64,000 bases of DNA from Cepaea nemoralis (GCA_014155875.1 JACEFZ010017449.1:875001-939000); one strand, 5' to 3'; counted from the first letter of the stretch, positions 48,120 through 58,643 are shown. Notes: generated by a model not told the origin, from the sequence alone. Made by a program: numbers and translations.

Positions 48120-49150
48120 GAGAAGACCGGTCTTTTCTAAATGAAGTCAATGAACTATATCAAGCATGTGAAAAAAAACTTAAGACACCCTGGCCAAATG
48201 GAATCACAATAATGGAATTAGATGAAATAGGAGACGTTTGAATAGAAATACACACTAAATTGTTAAATCACACTAACTGGTAAATGATATTTACATCTAA
48301 GGGTATATGCCTGATGATGTGCTGAAATCTGTATTTATAATTTTTCCCAAAAGACCAGACAACTGAAAGCGAATCATTTGGATCAATCGAGCTCTCAAGC
48401 CATCTCACCAAACTGATGTTCAGAATTATAATGTGCAGTAGAAAAAATAGTGAAAATCACAACTTATATCTTAACATAGCAAAAACAAAGATAATGCATA
48501 CAGATAAAACTACTATGGAGAAAGAAATATATGTTAATGAGGAAAGACTGGAGGTAGTGGAAAATTTTGAAAATCTTGGGTCATTGATTATCAACAATGG
48601 TGAGACAATTAAAGAAATTAAACGACGACTATAAATTGCTCTTCAAAGACTAAAACAACTGAATAAATTATGGAGTGGGACAGACAGAACTACAAAAATT
48701 AGATTTTTAAGAGCATGCATCTTTCCCATTGCAACATACGCACGTGAGACCAGGACACTTACTAAACAAACTGAACAGTGCATAAATACCTTTGAATATA
48801 AATGTTATAGACTAGCTCTAAGAATATCTTGGGTAAAGAAAAGAACAAATGCATCCATACTTCAAAAGCGGAATACTGAAGAGGGTTGGCTATTAAAGAC
48901 GATAAAACAAAGAAAATTGATATATTTTGGTCACTTGAAACGTCATGAAAGTTTGGAGAGAACAATAATGGAGGGGAATATGCCTGGGAAGAGAGGAAGA
49001 GGAAGGCCAAAGATACGACGGGTGCAGGATGTGGCGGATGATCTCCAGATGGGTGTATCAGACGCGAGACATCTTGCTTGTGATCGAGAAGTTTTCCTGA
49101 AGTTTTTCTGCAGAGGACATGCTACTGAATGAATGATTGAATGAATGAAT
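48120..49150 (+). pseudogene. LINE reverse transcriptase with internal deletion
   Basis: The N-terminal RT remnant (48180-48360: like DTLATKWNHN, then PEDVLKSVFIIFPKRPDN with stops) jumps to LYLNIAKTKIMHTDKT, EERLEVVENFENLGSLIINN (48440-48600), then RTTKIRFLRACIFPIATYA, ALRISWVKKRTNASILQKRN, LIYFGHLKRHESLERTIMEG, PGKRGRGRPKIRRVQDVADD and VFLKFFCRGHATE stop (49132). The palm with motifs A to C is gone. It ends in an (ATGA)n tail (49127-49152). Confidence 0.8.
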
Positions 49151-49283
49151 GAGTAGAAGAAATAAATAAAAAGATAGAAATTGGTGAATATTATGGAATT
49201 GTCGAAGGGAAAGTTACAAACAATAAAAAATACATTTTAGGAACATTACATCAATAGAGAGACAGAAAATCATACACTTAGGC

Positions 49284-49657
49284 CAGTGGTTCTCAACCTA
49301 TTTTGGCCCATGCCCCCTTTCGCCATATTTTCAGAACGTCATCCCCCCTCCCCCTTTTGTATTTCCTACCTTAAAATTTGCACCTACACAGTATACGTAA
49401 TAATGGAAGCACATACTAAAACAAGTCTCGACGTTCACACAAAACGTGATTTATGTGTCTATTTATGTTATAAAATGAATTTTAGAAGGGTGAGACGTAC
49501 AGAACCGTAAAGTATGAAGGGAAAAACGATATCAAGTAATCGGTTTTTGTATTAACGCGGTCTTGAAATAATCTTCATTCCCCCCGCCCCCCATGGAAAC
49601 CCCAAAATTCCCCCTGGGAGGGGGGGGGGGAAATTCCCCACCGGTTGAGAACCACTG
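49284..49657. mobile_element. hAT-type MITE, short
   Basis: Left end cagtggttctcaacc, right end ggttgagaaccactg. The 8-base target duplication is acttaggc (49276-49283) versus acttaagc (49658-49665), one mismatch. 374 bases, internal poly-C/G tracts, no coding. Different subfamily from 2819-4427 (terminal bases differ). Confidence 0.85.
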
Positions 49658-49665
49658 ACTTAAGC

Positions 49666-49888
49666 TGTATAAATTACACTAAGGCTTATGATAAAGCGAA
49701 ACATGATGAAATGATCAAAATGTTGGAAGATATCAAATGTGATGAGAAAGATTGCAGAATCATAAAATAATATTTACTGGAAACTGTTGCCAACAATTAA
49801 AATGGGAAGTTATGATCGTAATTATGGACAGATAAAACAATGAAAAAGACAAGGATGTGTTTTATAACAGTATCGCTTCTCCCTATAT
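49666..49888 (+). pseudogene. LINE RT motif-A fragment
   Basis: The plus strand reads INYTKAYDKAKHDEMIKMLE, then DIKCDEKDCRIIK and a stop: the 'DYxKAFDxVKHxxMIxMLExIxxDxKDxRII' part of LINE RT. Bounded left and right by hAT MITEs. Confidence 0.7.
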
Positions 49889-49948
49889 CAGTGTTTCCCA
49901 ACCTTTTTTGTGCTATGCCCCACCTAAGCCTTTCTAAAATTCTCGTGT

Positions 49949-49984
<36 letters not shown>

Positions 49985-50310
49985 AACATATGGCATCATT
50001 TTTAATATTCAAAAATTGAAATGCTCACTAAAGAAACTTGAATTTTTTTTTTTTAGAAGGGCTCACGGTTCCCAGAGGGGCCAGAGCCCCCCCCCCCCCC
50101 CCCCCCCCCCCCGGTCCTACGTCCCTGTGTGTCAGGTGCATTTTTTGTTTGTTTTGTTTGGCGGTTACCCCAGACAAGCTGATTCCCCCGCCTCCCCCTT
50201 AGCTTGTGTGGACCCTTAGTCTCACTGTGAGCTATTGCCCACAGTGGTCCACCAGGCCCACATCTAAGGTGAAGATATGTGATGGGTGTTTATTTAATCA
50301 TCCCAATCAC
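49889..50310. mobile_element. hAT-type MITE, left half only
   Basis: Starts cagtgtttcccaaccttttt and follows the 2819 element through the poly-C tracts, the gtggacccttagtctcactg block and gatatgtgatgggtgtttat, then stops matching at about 50305. The right terminal repeat is missing. Confidence 0.8.
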
Positions 50311-50332
50311 AACAGCAAAGAAGGTTGGTATG

Positions 50333-50535
50333 GCCGAATTGATAAGAGCACCCGCTCTTAAACCAGACCGTCCAGTTTGCTGATGCTAAGGTAGCGGGTT
50401 ACACCCCTGAAAAGGTCAGTTGGACTAAAATGTTGACTTCTAGTCCTAGACTTGGGGACGTAAAGTACAAGTACCTCTGAAGTCGGAGTGGGTTCGCCTA
50501 AAGGCGAGGGATACTATTATAAGGGAAAACTAATC
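50333..50535 (+). mobile_element. SINE-B copy (tRNA-headed)
   Basis: tRNA-like start ggtatggccgaattgataag (A-box) and tagcgggttacacccctg (B-box-like), body gtcagttggactaaaatgtt, caagtacctctgaagtcgga, gtgggttcgcct, gggaaaactaatccacatgc. The copy at 8487-8757 is its inverted relative. Confidence 0.75.
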
Positions 50536-50559
50536 CACATGCAAAAGCCAGTGTACTAG

Positions 50560-51745
50560 AAGTAGTAGCACGTGTATGGACTACGTTTGAGTTCAAAGCC
50601 AGCGACAATCTCCCAAGGCAGCAAAGGACATCAAGAAACTCAAGTTCAGCACTGTCCAGATTTGATCATTCGGTTACAATTTTCTTTGGGAAGGGACAAT
50701 CCACTTTTGTGAACTCTCCTTTGCCGCCTCCTTTGCCATGCATGGCAGGCTGTACTGTTACTATGTTTCTATACGCCAACTCAGAGGCGGACATGCAACA
50801 TAATGTTTTAGCTTTCTCACATGCCTGTGCCAACTTTGGGCTCAATATCAACTTGGAGAAGACTGTAGTTATGTGCCAGCCAGCTCCAGGGAATAATCAC
50901 ACTGTGCCGAATATCAAAGTGAATGATCATAGACTAAGTGTTGGGACAAATTTACCTATCTTGGCAGCACTGTGTCACAAGCTGCCACAATCGATGACGA
51001 AGTGAATGCAAGAATCTCCAAGGCCAGTGCAGCCTTTGGCAGACTGTACAAGAATGTATGGGACAGAACTGGAATAAGCCTGCAAACAAAGCTAAAAGTC
51101 TACAAAGCAGTTGTATTATCCACACTGCTATATGCTTGTGAAACCTGGACTGTTTATCAGCGACACGCTAGGAAATTAAACCACTTCCACACAGTCTGCC
51201 TAAGGAAGCTACTGAAGATTAAATGGCAAGACAAGATTCCAGACACTGAAGTCCTAGAAAGAGCATCCATGCCCAGTATACACACTCTACTGATGAAGAA
51301 TCAGATTCGCTTGGCTGGTCACTTGACTCGCATGCCAGATCACAGGCTCCTTAAACGAATTTTTTTACAGCGAACTGCGTTGTGGTAAACGCTCCCAAGG
51401 TGGCCAGAGGAAACGTTTTAAAGACACTGAAAATTTCACTGAATGCTTTTGGAATTCATCATGACACCTGGGAGGCTGCAGCCAGAGACCGAAATTCGTG
51501 GCGTGCATCATTGCGCAAAGGTGCAGTCATATGTGAGGCAACCAGGACTGCAAGAGCTGTGAAGAAAAGGCAGGACAGAAAAACCACTGCAGGAAATCCT
51601 CCTCCAGAGACGCCAAGCATTCTTTGTCCACATTGTCAAAGAACATTTCGAGCCAAAATAGGCCTTATCAGCCATCTTAGAACCCAAGGCTCCACACCTT
51701 CAACCCCACTGGATGAATTGAATGGTCATCATCATTCTTGATGGA
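50560..51745 (+). pseudogene. LINE reverse transcriptase C-terminal half with zinc finger
   Basis: After a deleted palm, the frame gives TMFLYANSEADMQHNVLAFS (the YADD box reads YAN after deletion), then CANFGLNINLEKTVVMCQP (50800-50880). A frameshift near 50960 leads to SQAATIDDEVNARISKASAA, KLKVYKAVVLSTLLYACETW, LLKIKWQDKIPDTEVLERAS, IRLAGHLTRMPDHRLLKRIF (50972-51388). After a second frameshift comes the end with CPHCQRTFRAKIGLISHLRT (51630-51690), a Cys2-His-type finger typical of this LINE clade, then GHHHS stop at the start of an ATC tail. Not functional. Confidence 0.82.
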
Positions 51746-51904
51746 CAAACAACATGTTTCTCTTATGACGCCCGGTAACACACGGTGGACATACCATGTA
51801 GTAAACTACAAAAGAAGAAGCGGAAGTAGCACAGTGTGAGATGGAATTAAAAATAGATTACACCAACCAGTTATTTAAGGTATTTGAATAAAATTAAACA
51901 AAAT

Positions 51905-52140
51905 TTAGTTGCATATCCTATACAGGACGTAGAAGTCATCACCAGCATTTGTTGGCTGTTCGTGGTTCCTGTGCAAGTTTACATTCAATAGTTTGTCATT
52001 GCTTTTTGAACGACCGGCACACATACCATTTCATAAATAAACCAAGAAAATGCGGACTGCTGCCAAATCTCCCACATATGTATTTCGAATGCGGGTATGC
52101 GGGATTAAGAACTGCATCCGTAACTCCTTCGCCACGGAAT
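51905..52140 (-). mobile_element. SINE-A copy
   Basis: The plus strand shows the reversed order: ttgcatatcctatacaggac, catttgttggctgttcgtgg, cattcaatagtttgtcattg, ctttttgaacgaccggcaca, tatttcgaatgcgggtatgc (B-box-like) and ccgtaactccttcgccacgg (reversed head). Confidence 0.78.
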
Positions 52141-52324
52141 AAAATAGATAATTGTTTAAGATATAAACAAACAAAACCAAGATAAAGTTATTTGCTTGGC
52201 TCGATCAGAGTATATGACATTGGTGGATGCCAATGACAATACAGAGGCATACAAGCTAGTGGGTAAAAAACGAAGACGTTACAGAAACAGCTACATGACA
52301 TACACAATGAAAACTGTTAGATGA

Positions 52325-52515
52325 AGCATGTGAGACGTCCGACAGTGCGACTTGGTGGAAATGACCATGTGTTCACATGCATCCATTACGGACGAACATT
52401 CACCCCGTGAACTGGTCTGATCAGTCACATTCGCTACCGCCATGGGTTGTAGTTTTTGTGCCTTTTGTAAAGCACAATGTCACAAACTATCGTCTGCCAA
52501 GACGGCAAGGTTGTA
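52325..52515 (+). mobile_element. LINE-A 3' UTR copy
   Basis: aagcatgtgagacg, aatgaccatgtgttcacatg, aactggtctgatcagtcaca, aaactatcgtctgccaagac match 17401/19261-19440. It is an uninterrupted version of the site where the 17411-19250 LINE landed. Confidence 0.8.
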
Positions 52516-52689
52516 GTCAATCAGTTAGGTATATGTGACTCCTGCGAAAAAAAAAGTGAGAGATAATAAACACAGACACAAAGCACATAGCTTACAGCGA
52601 AGGCAAATCCGGCTAACGGAAATCACAGTCATATCAAACGTTATAAGAACTTTGCGCATAACATAGTCAGCACAGGCATTGAAGCTTAG

Positions 52690-53075
52690 ATTGTGAGGAG
52701 AGCTGCAGAAAATTGCCGAGAATTGGGGATGGTAGAATGGCTTGGTCCGAGGACTTCAGCACCGGTCTTTGGGCTGGCTAGCCCGATGATGATGATAATA
52801 ATCATGATGATGATGACGATAATAATGATGATGATAATGATAATGATGATGATGATAATGATAATCATGATGTTCATGTGGTTGATGCTGATAATAATAA
52901 TGATGATGATAATGATGATAATGATAATGATGATGATGTTGATGATAATAATGATGATGATGACGATGTTTTTATTGTTGATGATGACAGTGACGATAAT
53001 AATAATAATAATAATAATAATAATTATTATTATTATTATTATTAATATTAATTAATTAATATTAATAATATTAAT
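52690..53075 (+). repeat. LINE C-terminal scrap with GAT/AAT tail array
   Basis: Frame RRAAENCRELGMVEWLGPRT, SAPVFGLASP (52693-52784) looks like a LINE C-terminus. It is followed by a degenerate GAT/AAT/TGA array to about 53000, then (TAA)n/(TTA)n inverted stretches to 53075. Confidence 0.65.
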
Positions 53076-53860
53076 CATAATAAATCATGAATTTGAAACA
53101 AAGTACAAGGTTAACTTCACACAGACTTGTGTTTCATTGTATAATATGCAACCACATTGTTCTCAAATAATTGAATCATTAGCAGCAGGCGCCCTGTCAG
53201 ATGACGTTGGTGTTCATTCCTCTACAAGATCTCGGTTCTGGGTGTTCTAGAACAACTGCCTCCGGGAAATGTCTCACGGAACATCCCAACAGCACCTCCA
53301 CCTGTTAGACGATGGGAAACACTCGACGGTGTGGCAAACGCAGCTCAGGTGAGTCAGTATACACCGGGATAAGTGGGCAACTCTGCAGATGAGCAGAGCA
53401 GGGCAATGACTTGTCCTATCAATCGGAAATGGCTGTCAAAGGCAGAGGTAACATACCATCTTGAGGATGTTGAAGGTAAAGGAAAACCACCATATTATCT
53501 TCCAAGATTTTGTGAATTTCCGCAGATATAAATCAGCCATCATGAATATCTTTGACAAATCATAATTGCATTTCATTTTTCTTTTGATAAAAGCTCAGTG
53601 AATACAATTTCATAGTCATTTCTGTCCAGTTTGTGTTAATAGACTTTGGAAAATGAAAAGTATCTCATAATAAGTCATATCATTGAATATCAGAATGAGA
53701 ATACTGGCATGGTATATAGTACTCATTTTGATGTATGGCAGTGGATCCACTGAGACGTGAATGAATAACTTAGGAAGAGCTTGGAAGGACCGAGATGTGA
53801 TTATTGAGACAAATGGTGCGAACTCCTCGGACTACCAGGGTAACTAACAACAATTGCCAT
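53076..53860. other. No recognised feature
   Basis: No gene seen. The parts near 53180-53470 look mid-GC and could be an old element. Confidence 0.3.
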
Positions 53861-53864
53861 GAAG

Positions 53865-54060
53865 AGACAAATTAAACTAGAACATTATATACAATTATAA
53901 GAAAGCGACAAACAGCATTATTTGGTCGTGTAATGAGAAAAGAGGTGTCGGAGGACATCTGTGACGACTGTCAGGTTTGAGTTAGGAGGAGAACGGAGCT
54001 CTTATGGGTTACACCCGTGTGCCCTGATGTTGACCCATCGATTAAACTAAACTAAACTAA
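53865..54060 (+). pseudogene. LINE C-terminal scrap ending in a TAAAC array
   Basis: Around 53890-53970 the plus strand reads like RQTALFGRVMRKEVSEDICD, a LINE 'LFGHVMR' block. The following untranslated stretch (tcttatgggttacacccgtg, ttgacccatcgat) ends in (TAAAC)n at 54042-54060. The array continues at 56208, on the other side of the chimeric insertion. Confidence 0.6.
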
Positions 54061-54477
54061 ACGTGGGGCTGGTCTGGTTCGCTAGATCAGTTCCGCGTCT
54101 AGCGTCCGTTGTCTCGGATGGCTGTGTGAGGTGCACCAAAATGGGATCTTCCCAGCCAACGTGAGTTAGCGAGGCAGGCGTTTCAAGAATGTAACCGCAT
54201 CGTGCAGCCAGGGTCGTGGTTTGAGCGGGCAAAAGAGCAAAATTTGTACGACCGTTCGACAAAGTCTCGATAAGCGCACATTCTCTCTCGATGAGTAGTG
54301 GGCCTGCAGTCAGTAAGCTGGTATAGCTTTTTTTTCGGTCAGTCCTGCCGGCGTAGCTTGAAAGCTCGTCGGTAGGCGTCCAGTGGTTTTGCATGTATCA
54401 CCTTGTACCGGGAGGGCGCGCTTTAGCGATGCTACTCTTGGCTTGCGTGTGCGTGAATAGTCCGTCTGTCCGATAGA
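54061..54477 (+). other. Pre-rRNA 5' external transcribed spacer segment
   Basis: 417 bases directly upstream of, and continuous with, the 18S start. GC-richer than the flanks. Assigned as ETS from position only; I cannot compare it with the genome's rDNA units. It starts abruptly after the TAAAC array, which suggests the 5' limit of the reverse-transcribed RNA. Confidence 0.65.
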
Positions 54478-54826
54478 TATCTGGTTGATCCTGCCAGTAG
54501 TCATATGCTTGTCTCAAAGATTAAGCCATGCATGTCTAAGTTCACACTGTCTCACGGTGAAACCGCGAATGGCTCATTAAATCAGTCGAGGTTCCTTAGA
54601 TGACACGATCCTACTTGGATAACTGTGGCAATTCTAGAGCTAATACATGCTTACCAAGCTCCGACCCTCGCGGAAAGAGCGCTTTTATTAGTTCAAAACC
54701 AATCGTCGTTGCCCTTCGCGGGGCGCGGCGTTCCCACTGGTGACTCTGGATAACTTTGTGCTGATCGCATGGCCTTACGTGCCGGCGACGTATCTTTCAA
54801 ATGTCTGCCCTATCAAATGTCGATGG
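54478..54826 (+). rRNA. 18S rRNA 5' fragment (about 350 bases), not a functional gene
   Basis: Begins tatctggttgatcctgccag and includes the hallmark blocks attaagccatgcatgtctaa, ctcattaaatcagtcgaggt, taactgtggcaattctagag, gactctggataactttgtgc and atctttcaaatgtctgccc. 18S identity ends at tatcaaatgtcgatgg, after which normal 18S would continue into the tacc-type hairpin but the sequence switches to retroelement. Length and order are normal for the first ~350 bases of animal 18S. The rest of the rDNA unit is absent here, so this is a dispersed copy. Confidence 0.95.
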
Positions 54827-54919
54827 CTCCCCCGATGTGTCTCCACCTTGCCGTGGTGGGGGAGCTTGCGTGTCCCATCGACCCCATGTGCTTGCCGATG
54901 GATGAAAACTACATATCGG
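54825..54919 (+). ncRNA. Candidate HDV-like self-cleaving ribozyme
   Basis: All helices of the HDV double pseudoknot can be paired by hand. P1 GGCTCCC (54825-54831) with GGGAGCT (54860-54866), starting in the usual G-U wobble. P2 CCGATGTG (54832-54839) with CATATCGG (54912-54919). P3 CCACC (54843-54847) with GGTGG (54855-54859), loop L3 TTGCCGT. P4 CCATCG (54875-54880) with CGATGG (54896-54901). J4/2 (54902-54911) contains a C at 54909 followed by TA, the right place for the catalytic cytosine. P3 runs straight into P1 as in known members. Predicted cleavage is just 5' of 54825. R2-clade retrotransposons are known to carry such ribozymes at their rRNA junction. Activity is inferred. Confidence 0.72.
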
Positions 54920-56208
54920 ACGGCTCGTGGGATAGGGACCAGACTAAGAGAGACACAACCTGCTGCTCTGCAGGTAAGACTGAGGATAGCAGTCAAAATC
55001 AGGCAAACGATCCCTAAAATCTCAGTCCGGACATAACCTCTAAGGCTCCCATCCGAGGTGTATGGCTGAACGTCTCTAAGCCATAAACTCTCGGAAGTGA
55101 GAGCCTGGCCGACAAAAACCTACATCAAAATTGTGATGATGTGCTGAGAACGCTACATGCTCGGCGCAGATTCGTTCGATGGCTCTTAGCTGGGGGATAT
55201 GAGGTATCCCCGGATGAAAGGGCCTGACCGTTACTCGCCCACAGACGCACGGAGGTAAGGTGCTGAGCCGGCAGCACATGTAGCCTACCTCGTGAGCGAG
55301 TACAAAAGGTGGAAAAACACCTCGGTCGCACGTCCCGCAGACGTCCGATAGTCTGTAACCATACTCATGGAGTGAGTGTAGTCAAAGGTGGAAAATTGTC
55401 TCGTTGACACGAAATGGAACGCCTGTCTTGCGAATCCATTACGTGGCAGCCCGAAGCGAAAGCTTGCTGTGTGGAAGCCGAAACAAGAGTCTCGAAACCC
55501 GAGGAAGGCTAACCTCATTAAAAAATGCCCGCCGGAAGCCGGAAGTGTCGTCCTACGGGTGGCAAACTAAAAATTGACACTACGCAATTACGTCCGAGTG
55601 AAATGTCTCGTCCGAATGTCTCTCGTGCTAGGAACAGCTCTGACTACCTAGTTTCCGAATGCCGCTCTTGTTCGGAACAGCTCTGACTAGGTAGTTTTCC
55701 GAATGTCTGTCGTGCCTGGAACAGCTCTGACGGGCGCAACGACAAGCACATGTCCGAAAACTCGCTGAGTGGATGCCGTCTGCAAACCTGTCTGGTTTGT
55801 GCGGGAATGGCCCGGGGCAAACGAAATGACCAATATATTGAAGTGAGGATTTAAAGCAGCCATGAGCAGGACGTGACGATTTCCCTCGGTGAGCCCAGAT
55901 CCAGGGCGTTATGTGTCGGCCCTGCAACTATGGAAGCAACCTTGGATGGCGGAAAATGCTATGGACTGTCCCTGCCTTCCTTTGAGGGATGACCGTTGTC
56001 TTCGACCGTTCCAACTTGGCCAGCATGGTTGTAGATGGCACCACAAAAGTGAGAGTCTCCCAGGAATGCTACCTGGTCAAAAAAGCACGCTATTGTCGGA
56101 TGTGTTGGCCTACGGGTTTCGGCCCAAGGGCGCATAACAGACACACCACAATCACATCTGAAAAAAAAAAAAAACACTCCGGATGAACGAAAAGAAGAGA
56201 AGAAGAAA
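54827..56208 (+). mobile_element. 18S-associated non-LTR-type retroelement, non-autonomous
   Basis: 1.38 kb from the 18S junction to the TAAAC array. The 5' end is the ribozyme. The middle contains three spaced repeats of ggaacagctctgac (55632, 55674, 55718) with flanking ccgaatg. The 3' end has cggatgtgttggcctacggg, gcccaagggcgca, aatcacatctg, A-run (56160-56174), ctccggatgaacg and a GAA-rich tip. No frame longer than about 115 codons and no RT, endonuclease or Cys-His motif: it resembles the short internally deleted partners (SIDEs) described for R2. Family (R8-like?) is inference from the 18S target. Confidence 0.68.
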
Positions 56209-56275
56209 CTAAACTAAACTAATCTAAACTAAACTAAACTAAACTTAAACTAAACTAAACTAAACTCTTTGACGA
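56208..56275. repeat. TAAAC pentanucleotide array
   Basis: About 13 units with small variants. The same motif occurs at 54042-54060 on the other side of the chimeric insertion, so the array is the target, or it was duplicated by the insertion. Confidence 0.88.
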
Positions 56276-57680
56276 CTGGAAAGATTTGTTGAAAAAGAGG
56301 TAAAGGCAGAGCTAGAGATATGAAGCTGGATTGACTGAGACGGTGACATGGAGGAACACTATGAGCTGAGGTGATTCAGAGCACCAAGGACCTTGGTTTG
56401 TGGTGAGACACGAACTCCAACTTCAGTTTATCTGCCGGCTCGGTGGTCATGGGTTTGAATACGCATCAAAATGAATCTTTAAAACTGATTTGGGACCCCA
56501 GGCCCCGACCCAATCTAAAATAGGTAACCAGAAACGTCTTGGTAACTAATGACGACAGACATGATATTGACCGCATCACCTATGGAGATTGCACCAGATG
56601 CCTTGTAAGCCCCAGGGGAATGCAGGGACACCATTACCGTCTATTCTTTGATGCTCGCAGTTTACGATCCTCTCTGTCTTTCTCCTCTCTATTGTAATGT
56701 CTCCCGGAGAATGATATTTGAAACGGAGTCATGACGAATAATATGCTCAGACCAGAACAATTGTCGACCCTTCACTACTTTCAGAAGTGATTCATGCTGG
56801 CCTGCATATGTGTTTAATTTCTTTCTAGAACCCAAGTGTGAAGAAGACTTCTATAAGTGTGAACAGTGCACTAGGGCCATGAACACTGCCGGGTGATTGG
56901 CACCCACAACGCAGTGGACATAAAACTAAAGAACTATCGTCCGAAGACCTGCCACCTCAGGCGAGCAGCGAAGGCAGTCGCTAGCGGTAGAGCAGGCCGC
57001 TTTGCGGGGGTTGCCTTTAACGGCAGGGAAAGTGTGAGGAGCTAGTCGGAAAATGGAATAGCTCAGAGGAAGTTCAGGCTTCTCCTGGGCGCGTGTAGGA
57101 ATGCTGCTTCTTCATCTGTCGACGAGATGCGAAGAAGGTATTTAGTGGCAAGGGCATCCATTAGGGTAAAGCGAATCACTGGTGATGAGGCAACATCGAC
57201 AGAACAGCGGAGAAAGAAGATGCCTTTGTCCCCGGCCAAGTCTATGGTGGCGCGATAGGCGGACAGAATGATTTGCGATTAACATACATTGCGGCAAATT
57301 TGCGGGGCACATGCGATCATCGATGAACAACATGGTTGACATACAGGGTTGAGATTTACAACAGGAGAAAGACACCAGGGAGTAAGACTGGGTGGACCCA
57401 CCTCGAGAGTGTAAAAAAAAGGAAGAGGCCGAAAGATATTCTAAAAAGAACCGCTTCTGACGATCAGAAACCTCCTCTTGTGCTGGCTCCACTGTGGAGT
57501 TTGTATTACCTTCTAGTTAGAAAGTTGACTCCCTTTCTCCTGTAACATATATGTGGAGGTCATAGGTTAGATTTGCCTTGGTGTTAGTTACTGAACTATC
57601 CATCAGAACACGTCATTGTGCAAGAGGTTCGCTCGGCAGCTCCATGTTCTCTGTGAATGACCTAGCCACAGAACTGACAC
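56276..57680. other. No recognised gene
   Basis: About 1.4 kb of mid-GC sequence. The frame at 57492-57142 (minus, 116 codons) shows no known motif. No element ends seen. Confidence 0.35.
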
Positions 57681-57684
57681 GATC

Positions 57685-57870
57685 TACAACATAATGTTGC
57701 ATGCCCTTTCTAGGATGGTACGATTAACCCCAACTCCATGTTGATTTTCTAGACAAGATTTCGTTCAGTAGGTTGCCATAGCTTTCTCAACGGGAAGTCA
57801 ACGTTGAAATCCACCTGCCTGATGTAGGGAACGACCCCACTCTCCCCACCATTAGCGCACCAGAAGGCCA
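57685..57870 (-). mobile_element. SINE-A copy, diverged
   Basis: On the plus strand: gttgcatgccctttctagga, ttgattttctagacaagatt, cgttcagtaggttgccatag, ctttctcaacgggaagtcaa, then gatgtagggaacgaccccac. It resembles the 19450-19595/26844 copy more than the others. Confidence 0.6.
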
Positions 57871-58130
57871 AGTGAATGCGCACCAATCCTGAATGCCACG
57901 CAGACTGTCCGAAACATTCTGCAATATCAATATTGTGCTTCCTATAATAACGGTGCATTAGCGAAGTTAATAGGGAACTGCACTGGTTATGTCATGCACA
58001 TTGTTGCGGTTCGACGCATAAGCACGTGGTCTGCTAAGCGAGGGAAATAATGGGCACTAATTCCTTCGTGCATTCAGGCCTTCACCTACGACAAGGCTAG
58101 CAAACCAGCAGGGAATCTGCTTGCTCCTAG
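57871..58130. other. No recognised feature
   Basis: Nothing identified. Confidence 0.35.
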
Positions 58131-58139
58131 AAAAATCAT

Positions 58140-58303
58140 GCTCATGAATCATGGAGGAAATTGGAGGAAAGGAGCTGGTCGTACGAGGCTGGAACTTCAG
58201 TAACCCCTCCTCACGACGCCTAACGTCATAGGTAGGAAGACAACAACAACAGCAGCAGCAACAACGAAAACAGCAGCAGCAGCAGCAGCAACAACAACAA
58301 CAA
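58140..58303 (+). mobile_element. LINE/SINE 3' end with CAA/CAG tail
   Basis: tcctcacgacgcctaacgtc and gaagacaacaacaac match the inverted piece at 32406-32480. The tail is a CAA/CAG mixture at 58241-58303. Confidence 0.55.
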
Positions 58304-58321
58304 CCACTAAAAACGTCATCA

Positions 58322-58540
58322 ATGGTGTAGGCGTAGCTAACGCGATTCACAATCCCGCATACCACGTTCGAAATCAGCTGCGGTCGATTTGGAGGCAGTC
58401 AGCCTTGTGTTGATTTTTAGCAATGGTATGGGCGTCGGTCGTTCAGAAAGCAATGGCAAACTAGTAAACATAAACTTGCCTAGTAAATCAATCAGCTAAA
58501 ATGCTGGGGTTGATTGCGACCTTCTGTGAAGGATATGCAA
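58322..58540 (+). mobile_element. SINE-A copy, 3' end leading into an AACC array
   Basis: Body gggcgtcggtcgttcagaaa, gcaatggcaaactagtaaac, gattgcgaccttctgtgaag, gatatgcaa, then directly (CCAA)n. Confidence 0.75.
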
Positions 58541-58643
58541 CCAACCAACCAACCAACCAACCCAACCAACCAACCAACCAACCAGCCAGCCAGCCAGCGT
58601 GCCAGCCAGCCAGCCAGCCAGCCAGCGAACTAACTAACTAACT

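Noticed and set aside
54478..54826. Functional rDNA locus
   Set aside because: Only the first ~350 bases of 18S are present and the flanks are dispersed repeats, so this is a retro-copied fragment.
54800..54890. Alternative simple hairpin pairing 18S gtcgatgg with ccatcgac at 54875-54882
   Set aside because: Possible, but it uses the same strand as P4 and would compete with it. The complete HDV-type fold explains more bases. Kept in mind as an inactive alternative conformation.
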